Positions 23,788-33,061 of a stretch of DNA of 64,000 nt are shown piece by piece. The notes beneath the pieces were generated by a model. The model made no database searches and was not told the origin of the DNA. It was given only the letters and a program-made list of their open reading frames with translations. The stretch covers positions 52,029 to 116,028 of the forward strand of contig NZ_JACWFG010000020.1 in assembly GCF_019749295.1 (NCBI RefSeq), given 5' to 3'. This stretch comes from Neobacillus niacini (GTDB lineage Bacteria; Bacillota; Bacilli; Bacillales; Cytobacillaceae). Numbering within the stretch: the first letter of the stretch is position 1; each line of letters starts with the position of its first letter. The position numbers and the translations under genes were made by a program.

Positions 23788-25623
23788 TTATTTCTTTTTT
23801 AAGAAAGGATAAGACAATACTAATCCTAAAAAATATAAAAGGATTAAAAGGTAAACAGGAAGCAGATGAATAAAGGTTGTGTAGCCAATATAAAAGTGCG
23901 TACCAATCCCCGCGATAAGCGCAGGTAAAGCTCCTATAGCAAGGGTATTCCAAATCCAGCTTTCCCCTTTTCTGAAACCCCACAGTGATAGCATGAGAAC
24001 AAGCATACCAACACTTACAAGGGCACTGCCAAACCCTGCACGATCATGTGCGATAACAGGAATCAAATTATCACTAATAGCTTCTAACATTTGAGGTGAC
24101 ATACACAAGAAATTCAAGTCTGTTGAAACAAATACTTTGGATACTCCTATTGTGGAAATAACAATACCGCCTGCAATAATCAGAAATCCTAGGATTATAA
24201 ACATGAGCTGTCCATAAAGTCCAATTTTCCACGCTCTTTCATTGCTGCCATGATTAGAAAAGGGGGCACCTATAACTCTTTTTCCTTCCCTAAAGCTAAA
24301 ATAGTATATAGGCAATAAGATTAGCCAAAATAATCCGTGCAGCCAGTCAAAGTAACCGTAACCAATCGATAGGACAATACCTATAAATCCTGTGATTGCT
24401 GCATTATGAAAAGCAATCTTAGCCCAATGCAGGTTATTCCTTATTCCATAGCGTGCAAGCTGGATATACAATATACCTCCTGAAATCATGGTTCCAGCCA
24501 GCGCCATTCTATCATGTGACATAAAAGCTAGAATGAGTGGATTTACTTGTAAAATATCGTCTCTTGTCAAACCAATAAAGGATTCATCATAAGGAAGGAT
24601 GATACTCGTAAAGGCAAAATATAAGGCAATGATTCCTCCAATAAGGATGGATAGCCCAAATAGAAATGACCAATACCAGTTTTGATTGAGATTAGGTCGA
24701 ATTTCTTCATATAATAATCGTTCATGAATCCGTTTTGGTAACCCTGGGCCGGTCTTTACATAGCCTTCTGTCAGCAGCAGTAAATCTGCACCTGCAAGAA
24801 TCAACGTACAAGCTTCTTCTGGAGTCTCCACCCCTCCAGAGGTTATTACGATTAGCTCAGGATGCCGATTTTTAATCAGTTTAACTGTTTTACCCAGGTA
24901 TTCATTGGCATTTGCAGCTTCATGCCAATAGCTGCCCACAGATTGACGAGGAGCATTTACGACTATTCCGCCAATACTTGTCTGCCGCTTTATTATTTCT
25001 CCCATTTCATCTTCTTTTTTGTTCATTTCATCAGCGCAAAATGATACATAAAAAGGACGCTCCATGGCAGCGGCATTTTTATCTAGAAATGAATGAATCT
25101 GTTCACTAGTTCCGATAAAAGCATCCACAAAAGGTGTTAAATGCTGCACAATTATATCCCATTCATTTTTGTTTACATGTTCATCAATTTTAGCAAATAT
25201 AGGGATTTTCATATCTAATTTCGTTAATCTTTTTATGACTAGTTTGAGTGGAACCTTCTCATGATGCTCGGAAAATAGAAAAGTGTTCCTTTCCATTCTG
25301 GGTTCTATTTGTACTATAGGTTCGTTTAGCACGATGGGTCCAATTTCTAAAAAACCAAAGCCTAACTCTTGAAAGGCGTTACTGCCCGTCAAATTAGGAT
25401 CTATATGGCCGCTTAATCCTACGGGAGAAGGGAAGCAAGTATGGTTTAATTCTTTTTGAAACTCCTGCGGCGGTTTCATATGTCCTAAAAAACCAATAAG
25501 TTTCCGGCCGCCAGGAATGGAGGCAATGGTGCTCATGGATTTATGAATAAACTCCCGGCTTGTTTTCGGCCTTATTTTATCAAGAATAAGCTTTTTGAGT
25601 GGGTGATAAGACCAATCGGGCAT
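23788..25623 (-). CDS. FMN-type TIM-barrel (dihydroorotate-dehydrogenase-like) fused to an internally duplicated membrane domain
   Basis: A 611-residue protein. Residues about 25-300 are a barrel similar to class 2 dihydroorotate dehydrogenase: GFGFLEIGPIV, PIFAKIDEHV, GGIVVNAPR, and the phosphate-binding end SGGVETPEEACTLILAGADLLLLTEG. Residues about 310-611 hold eight or nine membrane helices arranged as two similar halves, each with HDR (HDRMALAGTMISGG; HDRAGFGSALVSVG). The barrel lacks the usual pyrimidine-operon context, so an orotate role is doubtful; a membrane-linked FMN oxidoreductase is a better inference. ATG 25623 has GAAGGTG 6 nt upstream. Single gene. Confidence 0.75.
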   Translation of the reverse strand: MPDWSYHPLKKLILDKIRPKTSREFIHKSMSTIASIPGGRKLIGFLGHMKPPQEFQKELNHTCFPSPVGLSGHIDPNLTGSNAFQELGFGFLEIGPIVLNEPIVQIEPRMERNTFLFSEHHEKVPLKLVIKRLTKLDMKIPIFAKIDEHVNKNEWDIIVQHLTPFVDAFIGTSEQIHSFLDKNAAAMERPFYVSFCADEMNKKEDEMGEIIKRQTSIGGIVVNAPRQSVGSYWHEAANANEYLGKTVKLIKNRHPELIVITSGGVETPEEACTLILAGADLLLLTEGYVKTGPGLPKRIHERLLYEEIRPNLNQNWYWSFLFGLSILIGGIIALYFAFTSIILPYDESFIGLTRDDILQVNPLILAFMSHDRMALAGTMISGGILYIQLARYGIRNNLHWAKIAFHNAAITGFIGIVLSIGYGYFDWLHGLFWLILLPIYYFSFREGKRVIGAPFSNHGSNERAWKIGLYGQLMFIILGFLIIAGGIVISTIGVSKVFVSTDLNFLCMSPQMLEAISDNLIPVIAHDRAGFGSALVSVGMLVLMLSLWGFRKGESWIWNTLAIGALPALIAGIGTHFYIGYTTFIHLLPVYLLILLYFLGLVLSYPFLKKK

Positions 25624-25748
25624 TAACAACACCTTCTATACATAAATTTTCTCGGTTTTGTATTTCAGTAGTAAAGCTCCTAACGTGGATAATAATAACA
25701 AGGATTATAAATATTGTAAAATTAAGAAAACTCCCATCTAGAAAAACT

Positions 25749-25764
25749 AATCAAGCGTTTGATT
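25749..25764. promoter_or_regulatory. AATCAAGCGTTTGATT palindrome, copy 3
   Basis: One-base variant of the 16-bp palindrome at 20084 and 20140. Here it sits in the divergent gap between the fusion gene (start 25623) and the gene at 25824, a typical operator position. Confidence 0.6.
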
Positions 25765-25823
25765 AAATTTTGTAATAAAAGCATAGTCCTCTAGGAGACC
25801 CTAATAATGGGAGGGATGTGCAG

Positions 25824-26267
25824 GTGATGTTTTCTTTAAAAGGGGATGCCCACAAGGTTTTTCTGCGATTGAAAAAAACGATCCATAATGGCGATATCAT
25901 CAGAGAAACAAAGGAGTTTAAAGAAATTGAAGAGATTCAGACTCTTTATCAATCTCTGGATAGCGATACACTGCAATTAATTCATTACCGAATGATAAAA
26001 GAATACAACGGATCAGGTATAATTCCAATCTTGGTTTCCTCTGCTCCCTGGTTGTTACTGCTATTCTCAAAGCAATTAGCAAATTATCTATTCAAAGATG
26101 GATCCTGGCTTTGGGCTGGTTTTTGTATCGTCTACCTGCTTACATTAGGGATAAGTGTAATGATCCATTTTCGTGAAAAAGCATGGGCAGCTTTTCATAT
26201 GGAAATCATTCAAGATATATTAAAGGAAAGAAAAAATAAAAAGGATCAGGGGCAATCCACCAACTAA
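25824..26267 (+). CDS. Small membrane protein of unknown function
   Basis: About 147 residues. The first 65 are cytosolic and charged (FLRLKKTIHNGDIIRETKEFKEIEEIQ), then two membrane helices (near 73-93 and 100-120), then a basic tail ending KERKNKKDQGQSTN. The start is uncertain: GGGAGGG at 25809-25815 best suits GTG 25824; ATG 25827 and GTG 25818 are also in frame. It is divergent from the TIM-barrel/membrane fusion gene, with a shared palindrome in between. I do not recognise the family. Confidence 0.65.
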   Translation: MMFSLKGDAHKVFLRLKKTIHNGDIIRETKEFKEIEEIQTLYQSLDSDTLQLIHYRMIKEYNGSGIIPILVSSAPWLLLLFSKQLANYLFKDGSWLWAGFCIVYLLTLGISVMIHFREKAWAAFHMEIIQDILKERKNKKDQGQSTN

Positions 26268-26363
26268 GGCCCCTCATCTTCGTGTGTCTTCCAAAATTAA
26301 ACTTTTTTTAATCGTTCAAAATCTGATATAGTAGTCTTTGAGATAGATAGGGAGGACTACTAT

Positions 26364-27182
26364 ATGAAATGTTTCTCAATCGATTTAGACGGCACGTTAT
26401 TAAATTCTGACCATGAGATAACTGAAGCTAACCTGCAAACGATAAATGAATTACAAGAACAAGGTCATGCTGTTATTTTGAACACAGGCCGTGCTTATGG
26501 TGATGTTATTAAAATAGATGCATTACAAAATTTAGAGATTCCTATTTTTTGTGTGAACGGATCTGTATTATTCTCTGATAAAAGAGAGCTTCTATATGAG
26601 GCGACTATATCGATTGAAACGTACAAAGAACTGTTTCCAATCTTAAAGGAATTAGGTGTTGGTATTTTAGTCTATACCAATTATGGCGGCTTTCCATCTA
26701 CCTTACCGCCGCTGCATAAAAAAAGCAAAGAAGAGCTCAATACTCTATTTGAAGAATTTAATTACGATGAGATTCTTGAAAAAGACCAGTTGAAAATTTA
26801 TAAATTAATTGCTTTAACACATCATGATGAATTAGAAAAAGTCGAAGAGGTTAAAAAGGCCCTTGAGGGTAAATTTGCTATTTCAATGGCTTCTTCCTTC
26901 CCAAATAATGTAGAAATCACTTCAAACGAAGCGCATAAAGGAAAAGCATTATTGCGTTACCAGAGCATGTTGAATCTTGACTTTGAAGAGATTATTGCAT
27001 TTGGTGATGGCGGCAATGACCTTGCAATGTTCGAAGCAGCAACGACTTCTGTTGCAATGGCAAATGCACCGCTTCATGTACAGCAGGCAGCAGACATTGT
27101 GACAAAATCAAATGATGAAGATGGATTTGCCTATGCAGTCCGTCAATTGCTTAATCTTCAAACTGAAGCAATCGTAAAATAG
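26364..27182 (+). CDS. HAD-superfamily (Cof-type, subclass IIB) phosphatase
   Basis: A 272-residue haloacid-dehalogenase-like hydrolase of the YkrA/YwpJ group. Motif I is FSIDLDGTLL with nucleophile Asp7 and Asp9, motif II is LNTGR near residue 40, motif III is a lysine in AHKGKALL, and motif IV is FGDGGNDLAMFE. The C2B cap lies between. Such enzymes dephosphorylate small sugar or nucleotide phosphates with low specificity. ATG 26364 has GGGAGGA upstream. It converges on the fructose operon and shares its terminator. Confidence 0.9.
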   Translation: MKCFSIDLDGTLLNSDHEITEANLQTINELQEQGHAVILNTGRAYGDVIKIDALQNLEIPIFCVNGSVLFSDKRELLYEATISIETYKELFPILKELGVGILVYTNYGGFPSTLPPLHKKSKEELNTLFEEFNYDEILEKDQLKIYKLIALTHHDELEKVEEVKKALEGKFAISMASSFPNNVEITSNEAHKGKALLRYQSMLNLDFEEIIAFGDGGNDLAMFEAATTSVAMANAPLHVQQAADIVTKSNDEDGFAYAVRQLLNLQTEAIVK

Positions 27183-27183
27183 T

Positions 27184-27226
27184 AAAAAGCCCAATTTCCC
27201 ATAAATAAAGGGAAATTGGGCTTTTC
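27184..27226. terminator. Bidirectional terminator, HAD / fruA
   Basis: A 13-bp perfect stem AGCCCAATTTCCC/GGGAAATTGGGCT with an AT loop. A residues lie on the left and T residues on the right, so it serves both convergent transcripts. Confidence 0.88.
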
Positions 27227-27230
27227 GTTT

Positions 27231-29102
27231 TTAATTGGATACGGGCTTCTTTAAGAATCCCATTAATAATGCGGACACAATTGATCCAATTACCACTGCT
27301 AATAAATACAACAACCAATTGCCATCAACAAGCGGCATAACGAACACTCCGCCGTGCGGGGCACGAAGTCCAATACTGAACATCATCGATAAAGCACCGG
27401 CAATAGCCGAACCAACCATTACAGAAGGAATGACACGTAGTGGGTCAGCTGCGGCAAATGGAATCGCTCCTTCAGTGATAAAAGAAAGTCCCATGATATA
27501 GTTTACTTTTCCTGCTTCTTGATCTTGTTTGCTAAACTTCTTTTTAAACAATGTTGTAGCAATCGCTATGGCTAATGGAGGAACCATACCAGCAGCAATA
27601 ATTGCGGCCATTGGTTCATAGACACCATTTGCTAACAATCCTGTACCAAACACATAAGCAGCCTTATTGACTGGACCACCCATATCAAATGACATCATCA
27701 ATCCTAAAATAATTCCAAGTAAGACAGCATTTCCTGTACCTAAACCAGATAACCACTCAGAAATGGCAGTATTTAACGCTCCGACAGGCTTATTTACAAC
27801 AAACAACATAATGAATCCAGTTAAAGCGATACCTAGCAATGGATATAAAAGAATCGTTTTAATTCCTTCTAAGGAAGCAGGCATACCAGACAATACCTTT
27901 TTCAAACCGACAACTAGATAACCAGCTAAGAAACCTGCAACCAATCCGCCTAAAAAGCCAGCGCCGCCGCTCGTAGCCAGCATACCGCCGACCATACCTG
28001 CTGCAAAACCTGGACGGTCCGCAATACTCATGGCAATAAATCCTGCTAAAATAGGAACCATTAAAGCAAATGCATTTCCTCCGCCAATCGTCATTAATGC
28101 TTCAGCAATAGGATGATAGGTTGGATCATCTGGATTTGCTGCATTTATTCCGAACATAAAGCTGATTGCGATTAAGATACCGCCGCCGACAACGAACGGT
28201 AGCATATTCGAAACACCGTTCATTAAGTGCTTATAAATAGTCGAACCGACACCTCTGCCAGTTTGTTCATTCTCTCGACTAGATTTTCCGCTGCCGCTAT
28301 AAATAGGAGCATCCTGCTTTAACGCTCTTTCGATTAGTTCCTTTGGTTTACGAATTCCATCAGCGACCGCTGTTTCAATTACATGTTTGCCATTGAATCG
28401 ATTCATTTCCACTTTTGTATCTGCTGCAACAATTACGGCAACAGCATTTTCAATTTCTTCTGCAGTTAAAACGTTTTTAGCACCGCCGGAACCGTTTGTT
28501 TCGACCTTAATATCAACACCCATTTCCGCTGCTTTTGCTTTTAGCGAATCCGCAGACATATAGGTGTGGGCAATTCCTGTTGGACAAGCTGTAACAGCAA
28601 CAATAAATTGTTTCTTGCCAGCCATAGATTGTTCTTCTTCTTTTTCTTCTTGATCATAAGAATTAATAATCGTTATGACCTCATCAGCACTTTTAGCTTC
28701 TAAAAGCTGTTTGCGTACTTCATCTTTTAATAAAATGGTTGAAAGACGAGAAAGTGCTTCTAAATGTGTATTATTTGCTCCTTCTGTAGCTGCAATCATA
28801 AAGAACAGGTGAGAAGGCTGGCCATCGAGAGATTCATAGTTTACACCAGCTTTTGATCTTCCGAACGCAATAGCTGCATGTTTAACCGCATTAGTTTTGG
28901 CATGGGGGATGGCAATCCCTTCACCAATCCCAGTTGTGCTCTGCTCTTCTCTTTTAATAATAGCCTTTTTATATTCTGAACGATCGTTTAACTTTCCTGC
29001 AATATCTAAAACACTTACTAACTCTTCAATTGCACCGGTCTTTGTTGAACTTGTTAATGAAAGATTAATGGTTTCTTTTGTTAATAGCTCTGTAATCCTC
29101 AT
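27231..29102 (-). CDS. fruA: PTS fructose-specific enzyme IIABC
   Basis: A 623-residue fructose permease that phosphorylates its substrate to fructose-1-phosphate. Domain order is A-B-C: EIIA at 1-150 with phospho-His67 (GIAIPHAKT), EIIB at about 163-260 with phospho-Cys173 (VTACPTGIAHT), and EIIC at about 290-620 with GGGILIAISFMFG, ADRPGFAAGMVGG and FITEGAIPFAAADP. The length is that of B. subtilis FruA. It overlaps fruK by 4 bp (ATGA) as last gene of the operon fruR-fruK-fruA. Confidence 0.95.
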   Translation of the reverse strand: MRITELLTKETINLSLTSSTKTGAIEELVSVLDIAGKLNDRSEYKKAIIKREEQSTTGIGEGIAIPHAKTNAVKHAAIAFGRSKAGVNYESLDGQPSHLFFMIAATEGANNTHLEALSRLSTILLKDEVRKQLLEAKSADEVITIINSYDQEEKEEEQSMAGKKQFIVAVTACPTGIAHTYMSADSLKAKAAEMGVDIKVETNGSGGAKNVLTAEEIENAVAVIVAADTKVEMNRFNGKHVIETAVADGIRKPKELIERALKQDAPIYSGSGKSSRENEQTGRGVGSTIYKHLMNGVSNMLPFVVGGGILIAISFMFGINAANPDDPTYHPIAEALMTIGGGNAFALMVPILAGFIAMSIADRPGFAAGMVGGMLATSGGAGFLGGLVAGFLAGYLVVGLKKVLSGMPASLEGIKTILLYPLLGIALTGFIMLFVVNKPVGALNTAISEWLSGLGTGNAVLLGIILGLMMSFDMGGPVNKAAYVFGTGLLANGVYEPMAAIIAAGMVPPLAIAIATTLFKKKFSKQDQEAGKVNYIMGLSFITEGAIPFAAADPLRVIPSVMVGSAIAGALSMMFSIGLRAPHGGVFVMPLVDGNWLLYLLAVVIGSIVSALLMGFLKKPVSN

Positions 29103-30031
29103 CGTGATTCTCCTCTTAGGTTTGACTTTTCTACTATTACTTGAGGGAGCAAGCCTTCCATTTTCTCACGTGTGCATAAACCGATTGAAAAGGCAGTCGC
29201 ACTGCCAGCGGCCACACTAAAACGAAAAGCTTCTTCTACCGATTTTGTTTTTTCATAGGTTGCAATGAAGCCCGCTACCATGGAATCTCCCGCACCAACA
29301 GAGCTTTTTACATCACCTTTTGGGGTAGTGGCGATTAAGGCGAGGTCCTTATTAATAAGAACAGCTCCCTTTTCAGCAAGAGAAACAATTACATTTTGTG
29401 CACCTTGTTTGACAAGCTCTCTGCCATAAGGAATGACCTCTTCACAAGAGTTGATCACTGTATTGAACAAATCACCGAGCTCATGGTGATTTGGTTTTAT
29501 TAGGAAGGGCCCTAATGGAAGTACTTTCTTAAGCAATTCGCCCTCGGCGTCGACAACAAACCTTGTACCATTTTCATTACATAGTTTGACAAGCTCTTCA
29601 TACGTACTTTTTGGCATAGTGGATGGGATACTGCCGGCAAGTACAAGTATATCTTCGCTTGTAAGTTCGCGAATTTGTGCTTTCAGGGCTTCAAGGTTTT
29701 CTGATGTAATATTTGGACCTTTAGCATTGATTTCTGTTTCTTTGTCGGACTTAATTTTTACATTTATTCTTGTATCTTCATCGACTTTCACAAAGTCGGA
29801 TTGTATACCCTGTGAAGTTAAGAAACCTTCTATATAGCTTCCGGTAAAACCGCCTAAGAATCCAAGAGCATGGCTATCAACATCTAATCGTTTTAATACT
29901 TGAGAGACATTGATTCCTTTGCCGCCTGGAAATTTGGTTTCATTTTTTGTTCGGTTTAATTCACCAAGTGTTACTGTATCTGCTTCTACGATGTAATCAA
30001 GTGATGGGTTTAACGTAACGGTATAAATCAT
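29099..30031 (-). CDS. fruK: 1-phosphofructokinase
   Basis: A 310-residue PfkB-family kinase making fructose-1,6-bisphosphate from the PTS product. The two PfkB signatures are visible: GGKGINVSQVLKRL near residue 37 and the C-terminal SSVGAGDSMVAGF with catalytic Asp in GAGDS. Opening MIYTVTLNPSLDYIV is typical. It overlaps fruR and fruA by 4 bp at either end, so the three genes are translationally coupled. AAGGTGG precedes ATG 30031. Confidence 0.95.
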   Translation of the reverse strand: MIYTVTLNPSLDYIVEADTVTLGELNRTKNETKFPGGKGINVSQVLKRLDVDSHALGFLGGFTGSYIEGFLTSQGIQSDFVKVDEDTRINVKIKSDKETEINAKGPNITSENLEALKAQIRELTSEDILVLAGSIPSTMPKSTYEELVKLCNENGTRFVVDAEGELLKKVLPLGPFLIKPNHHELGDLFNTVINSCEEVIPYGRELVKQGAQNVIVSLAEKGAVLINKDLALIATTPKGDVKSSVGAGDSMVAGFIATYEKTKSVEEAFRFSVAAGSATAFSIGLCTREKMEGLLPQVIVEKSNLRGESR

Positions 30032-30777
30032 GATGTAACCACCTTAATGTTAGTCTTACTATGGTATTGCTCCTTTGTATCAGGGTCTAATTCATTGGTA
30101 ATAATCGTTGCCTGATGCAGGTCGGTAATTTTTGAAAAAGCAACTTCTGAGAACTTGGATTCATCTGCAACTACATAGGCTTCACTCGATAAAGAAATCG
30201 CCAGCTGCTTAACCATTGCCTCTTCAGGGTCAGGAGTAGTATATCCGAATTGTGAATGAATTCCGTTCACTCCCATAAAACATTTATCGAATCGGTAGTG
30301 TTCAAGACTATCTAATGCTCCGCGTCCAATCAAGGCTTTCGTGGTGGGTTTCGCAAATCCGCCTATTAAAAATGTTTTTATATTTTTTTCTAGAAGTTCA
30401 CTTGCATGTGATAATCCGTTGGTTACAACGACGATATTATCTGGAAGAAAAGGAATCATTTCAACGATCGTTGAACCTGCATCTAAATAAATACAGTCAC
30501 CTTCGCTCACCAACCCTGCAGCATATTGAGCGATTCGACGTTTTGATTGAAGGTTTTTGGAGGATTTCTCCGTCATGCTTGGTTCCTGAAGCTTTCCTTG
30601 GAGCCGAGCAGCACCTCCGTGAACCCGTTTTAAAAGTTTTCCTTGTTCTAACTGTATAAGATCTCTTCGGATCGTTGATTCTGAGGAATTCGTTAGTTCG
30701 ACGAGTTCTTGAAGTTTAACAGAACTCTTTGTTTTTAATGCATCTAAAATGATTTGATGGCGTTCTGGCTCTAACAT
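30028..30777 (-). CDS. fruR: DeoR-family fructose operon repressor
   Basis: A 249-residue repressor. Residues 1-57 are the DeoR winged HTH (MLEPERHQIILDALK; SSESTIRRDLIQLE). Residues about 75-235 are the sugar-phosphate sensor with the YLDAGSTIVEM and VVTNGLSHA motifs. Its ligand is expected to be fructose-1-phosphate or a related intermediate. The second ATG (30777) has GGGAG at proper spacing and gives the standard start; ATG 30783 is too close to it. First gene of the operon. Confidence 0.93.
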   Translation of the reverse strand: MLEPERHQIILDALKTKSSVKLQELVELTNSSESTIRRDLIQLEQGKLLKRVHGGAARLQGKLQEPSMTEKSSKNLQSKRRIAQYAAGLVSEGDCIYLDAGSTIVEMIPFLPDNIVVVTNGLSHASELLEKNIKTFLIGGFAKPTTKALIGRGALDSLEHYRFDKCFMGVNGIHSQFGYTTPDPEEAMVKQLAISLSSEAYVVADESKFSEVAFSKITDLHQATIITNELDPDTKEQYHSKTNIKVVTS

Positions 30778-30790
30778 TATCATCGCTCCC

Positions 30791-30804
30791 TAAAACGCTT
30801 TCAT
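30791..30804 (-). promoter_or_regulatory. Candidate cre before fruR
   Basis: On the minus strand TGAAAGCGTTTTAG matches 12 of 14 positions of the cre consensus, directly upstream of the fruR ribosome site. Fructose operons of Bacillus are commonly under CcpA control. Confidence 0.4.
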
Positions 30805-31205
30805 GTTTTGTGCTACTTTCATATTACTACTAAAAACAATTAAAATCAATCATAAAAATTCAAAAGAATTCTTTTCCGTTCAAAATACGCCAAATAAAAA
30901 AGGATGCCTTTAAGCATCCTTGTAAAAAGTAGTATTCCCAAAATGAATTTAATATTGCTTTTGCTATTAGACAATTCCCCCTAAAAAATAGTAATACCAA
31001 AACATATTTCATAGTTTAATAATACTAATACTAATTGAAGAGAGTGGAGGTGGTGAACATTTATTGAACATTTTAGATTCCTCTTATTTTTATGAAAAAA
31101 ACAGATTTAATTAAAAATATAGATATATTTGAAACCTAATTGAGTATAATACGTATATGTAGAGGTATCGGTATCGAAAAAAATTTATAGATAGGAAGAA
31201 TAAAT
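30805..31205. other. Intergenic region between fru operon and yggT-like gene
   Basis: About 400 bp with divergent promoters. It holds a hairpin GGATGC-CTTTAA-GCATCC at 30902-30919, A-rich on its left, which would terminate a leftward transcript although no leftward gene is evident to its right. The rest is AT-rich. No gene is called. Confidence 0.4.
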
Positions 31206-31490
31206 TTGGGCACAACTATTTTAGTAATTGCAGATTATATCTATGATATTTATTATTGGTTAATTTTGATTAATATTTTTGGTTCTTGGTTTCCGCAATT
31301 TCAAACATCTAAAATTGGAACACTGGTTGGTAAACTAGTGAATCCTTACTTGTCTGTCTTTAGAAAATTTATCCCGCCATTAGGTATGATTGACTTTTCT
31401 CCAATCATCGCGATTCTAGCCTACAGCTTTATCGGAAGATTTGCTCTTGAAGGTCTTCGTCAGCTGTTAATGATGATCGGTGCCTTTTAA
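31206..31490 (+). CDS. YggT-family membrane protein
   Basis: A 94-residue protein with two membrane helices. It has the YggT pattern: YDIYYWLILINIFGSWFP in helix 1, NPYLSVFRKFIPPLGMIDFSPIIAILAY leading into helix 2. The family occurs near division and envelope genes and is implicated in membrane/cell-shape or osmotic functions, without a defined activity. The start is TTG 31206, with AGGAAG upstream. It stands alone here, with its own terminator, rather than in the divIVA-linked locus. Confidence 0.85.
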   Translation: MGTTILVIADYIYDIYYWLILINIFGSWFPQFQTSKIGTLVGKLVNPYLSVFRKFIPPLGMIDFSPIIAILAYSFIGRFALEGLRQLLMMIGAF

Positions 31491-31506
31491 TTGAATGATG
31501 AAATTT

Positions 31507-31550
31507 AAAAAGGGCTTTGCTTACATTTAGTTGTAAGTATTGCCCTTTTT
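31507..31550 (+). terminator. Terminator of the yggT-like gene
   Basis: Stem AAAAAGGGC...GCTTACA / TGTAAGT...GCCCTTTTT ending in T residues. Confidence 0.85.
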
Positions 31551-31651
31551 CTTTCATGAATTTTTCTATTAACTAGGTACTCCTAATAGTATTACTTAAC
31601 TGGGAAAATGAGGTATTCTAAAAAGTAGAATGGTAAAAAGGGGAGATTTAC

Positions 31652-32521
31652 ATGAAATCTGCTTTAATACTTGGAGGAACGCAATTTGTTGGTAAGAGGC
31701 TGGTGCAGCTATTATTAGATGAGGGTGTCGAGGTGACGATCGCGACAAGAGGGATGACGTTGGATCCCTTTGGAAACCAAATTTCTAGATTGAAAATAAA
31801 TCGAGAAAATGCTGAAACTTTGAAATCGGCTTTTAAGGATAAAAAATGGGATGTTGTATTTGATCAAACCTGTTATTCCTCACAAGAAGCCCTTGATTCG
31901 CTGGAAGCACTGACGGGGAAAGTAAAGAAGTATGTATTTACCTCTAGTCAGGCAGTTTATGATTTTGGTGCCAACCATTCCGAGGAGAGTTTCAATCCCT
32001 TAGATTTTGAACCTATAGTAAAAACTAGAAGAGATTACATAGGATATGTTGGTTATCAGGAGGCCAAACGTGCCGCCGAAGCCATTCTTTTTCAGAATGC
32101 TGCTATTCCAGTGACAGCCGTACGCTTTCCTATTATTATCGGAAAAGACGATTATACCAATCGTTTAAGATTCCATGTTGAGCATGTAAAAGAAGGAAAG
32201 CCGATGTTCATTGAACATCCTAACTATAGATATAGTTTTATCGACTCAGGAGAAGCAGCTTCATTTTTATACAGCATAGCGAAGTCGGATTATCAGGGTC
32301 CAATTAATCCGGGCTCCGCAGAAGATATCAGTTTGAGTGAATTGATTGGACTAGTGGAGGATCACCTGGGCACTAAAGCAAAATTAAGCACAGATGGTGA
32401 TACATCTCCTTATAACTTGCCAGGATCGTGGTCTGTGAATACAGATTTAGTTCAATCATTAGGCTGCACTTTTACATCGCTAGATAGACTATTAAAAAAC
32501 TTAATAATGCACTATTCATAA
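31652..32521 (+). CDS. NAD(P)-dependent epimerase/dehydratase-like protein
   Basis: A 289-residue atypical short-chain dehydrogenase. The N-terminal Rossmann motif is ALILGGTQFVGKRLVQLLLDEG; the GGTQFVG variant is typical of the RNA-binding/isoflavone-reductase-like subgroup. A YxxxK pair is visible in GYQEAKRAAE. Substrate unknown. ATG 31652 has AAAGGGGAG upstream. It may be transcribed with the acetyltransferase gene that follows 17 bp later, so both might act on the same small molecule, but this is not shown. Confidence 0.82.
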   Translation: MKSALILGGTQFVGKRLVQLLLDEGVEVTIATRGMTLDPFGNQISRLKINRENAETLKSAFKDKKWDVVFDQTCYSSQEALDSLEALTGKVKKYVFTSSQAVYDFGANHSEESFNPLDFEPIVKTRRDYIGYVGYQEAKRAAEAILFQNAAIPVTAVRFPIIIGKDDYTNRLRFHVEHVKEGKPMFIEHPNYRYSFIDSGEAASFLYSIAKSDYQGPINPGSAEDISLSELIGLVEDHLGTKAKLSTDGDTSPYNLPGSWSVNTDLVQSLGCTFTSLDRLLKNLIMHYS

Positions 32522-32538
32522 ATAACAAGGGGGATATC

Positions 32539-32979
32539 ATGAGTATTAAAAAGGCGGAAATAGATGACCTTGATTCTTTAGCAGAACTATTTGATTCCTA
32601 TCGAGTGTTTTATAAACAGGAATCTAATCTTGAAGGGGCAAGAGCTTTTCTAAAAGAAAGATTCCTAAATGAGGATTCAGTCGTTTTCATTGCCTATGAT
32701 GATGAAAGTAAGCCGGCTGGCTTTGTTCAGCTATATCCGACTTTTTCATCTGTTAGTATGAAAAAATCATGGATTCTTAACGACTTATATGTAAATGCGT
32801 CAGTACGTAAAAAGGGTTTTGGGGAGAAGTTAATTCAAAAAGCAATGGGGCTTGCAGAAGAGACAGGCGCAAAAGGTTTATCATTAGAAACCGGACAGGA
32901 TAATGTAACAGCACAGAGACTATATGAGAAAATTGGTTTTAAAAAGGAATCAAATTATTTTTATTACTTATCAATATAA
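32539..32979 (+). CDS. GNAT-family N-acetyltransferase
   Basis: A 146-residue acetyl-CoA-dependent transferase. The acetyl-CoA-binding motif A is clear: LNDLYVNASVRKKGFGEKLIQKAM, followed by the motif B region LSLETGQDNVTAQRLYEKIGFKKE. The substrate is unknown. AAGGGGGAT lies before ATG 32539. It is 17 bp downstream of the epimerase-like gene and probably co-transcribed. Confidence 0.88.
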   Translation: MSIKKAEIDDLDSLAELFDSYRVFYKQESNLEGARAFLKERFLNEDSVVFIAYDDESKPAGFVQLYPTFSSVSMKKSWILNDLYVNASVRKKGFGEKLIQKAMGLAEETGAKGLSLETGQDNVTAQRLYEKIGFKKESNYFYYLSI

Positions 32980-33061
32980 AGGATAGGGTTTGAAAAGAAG
33001 GAAATAACACAAACTACCTCCTGAGGGAAAATTCATCCATCGGAAATGGGAGGTTATCATA

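Noticed and set aside
30028..30783. Upstream fruR start at ATG 30783
   Set aside because: The ribosome site overlaps it; ATG 30777 has proper spacing and gives the standard DeoR-family N-terminus.
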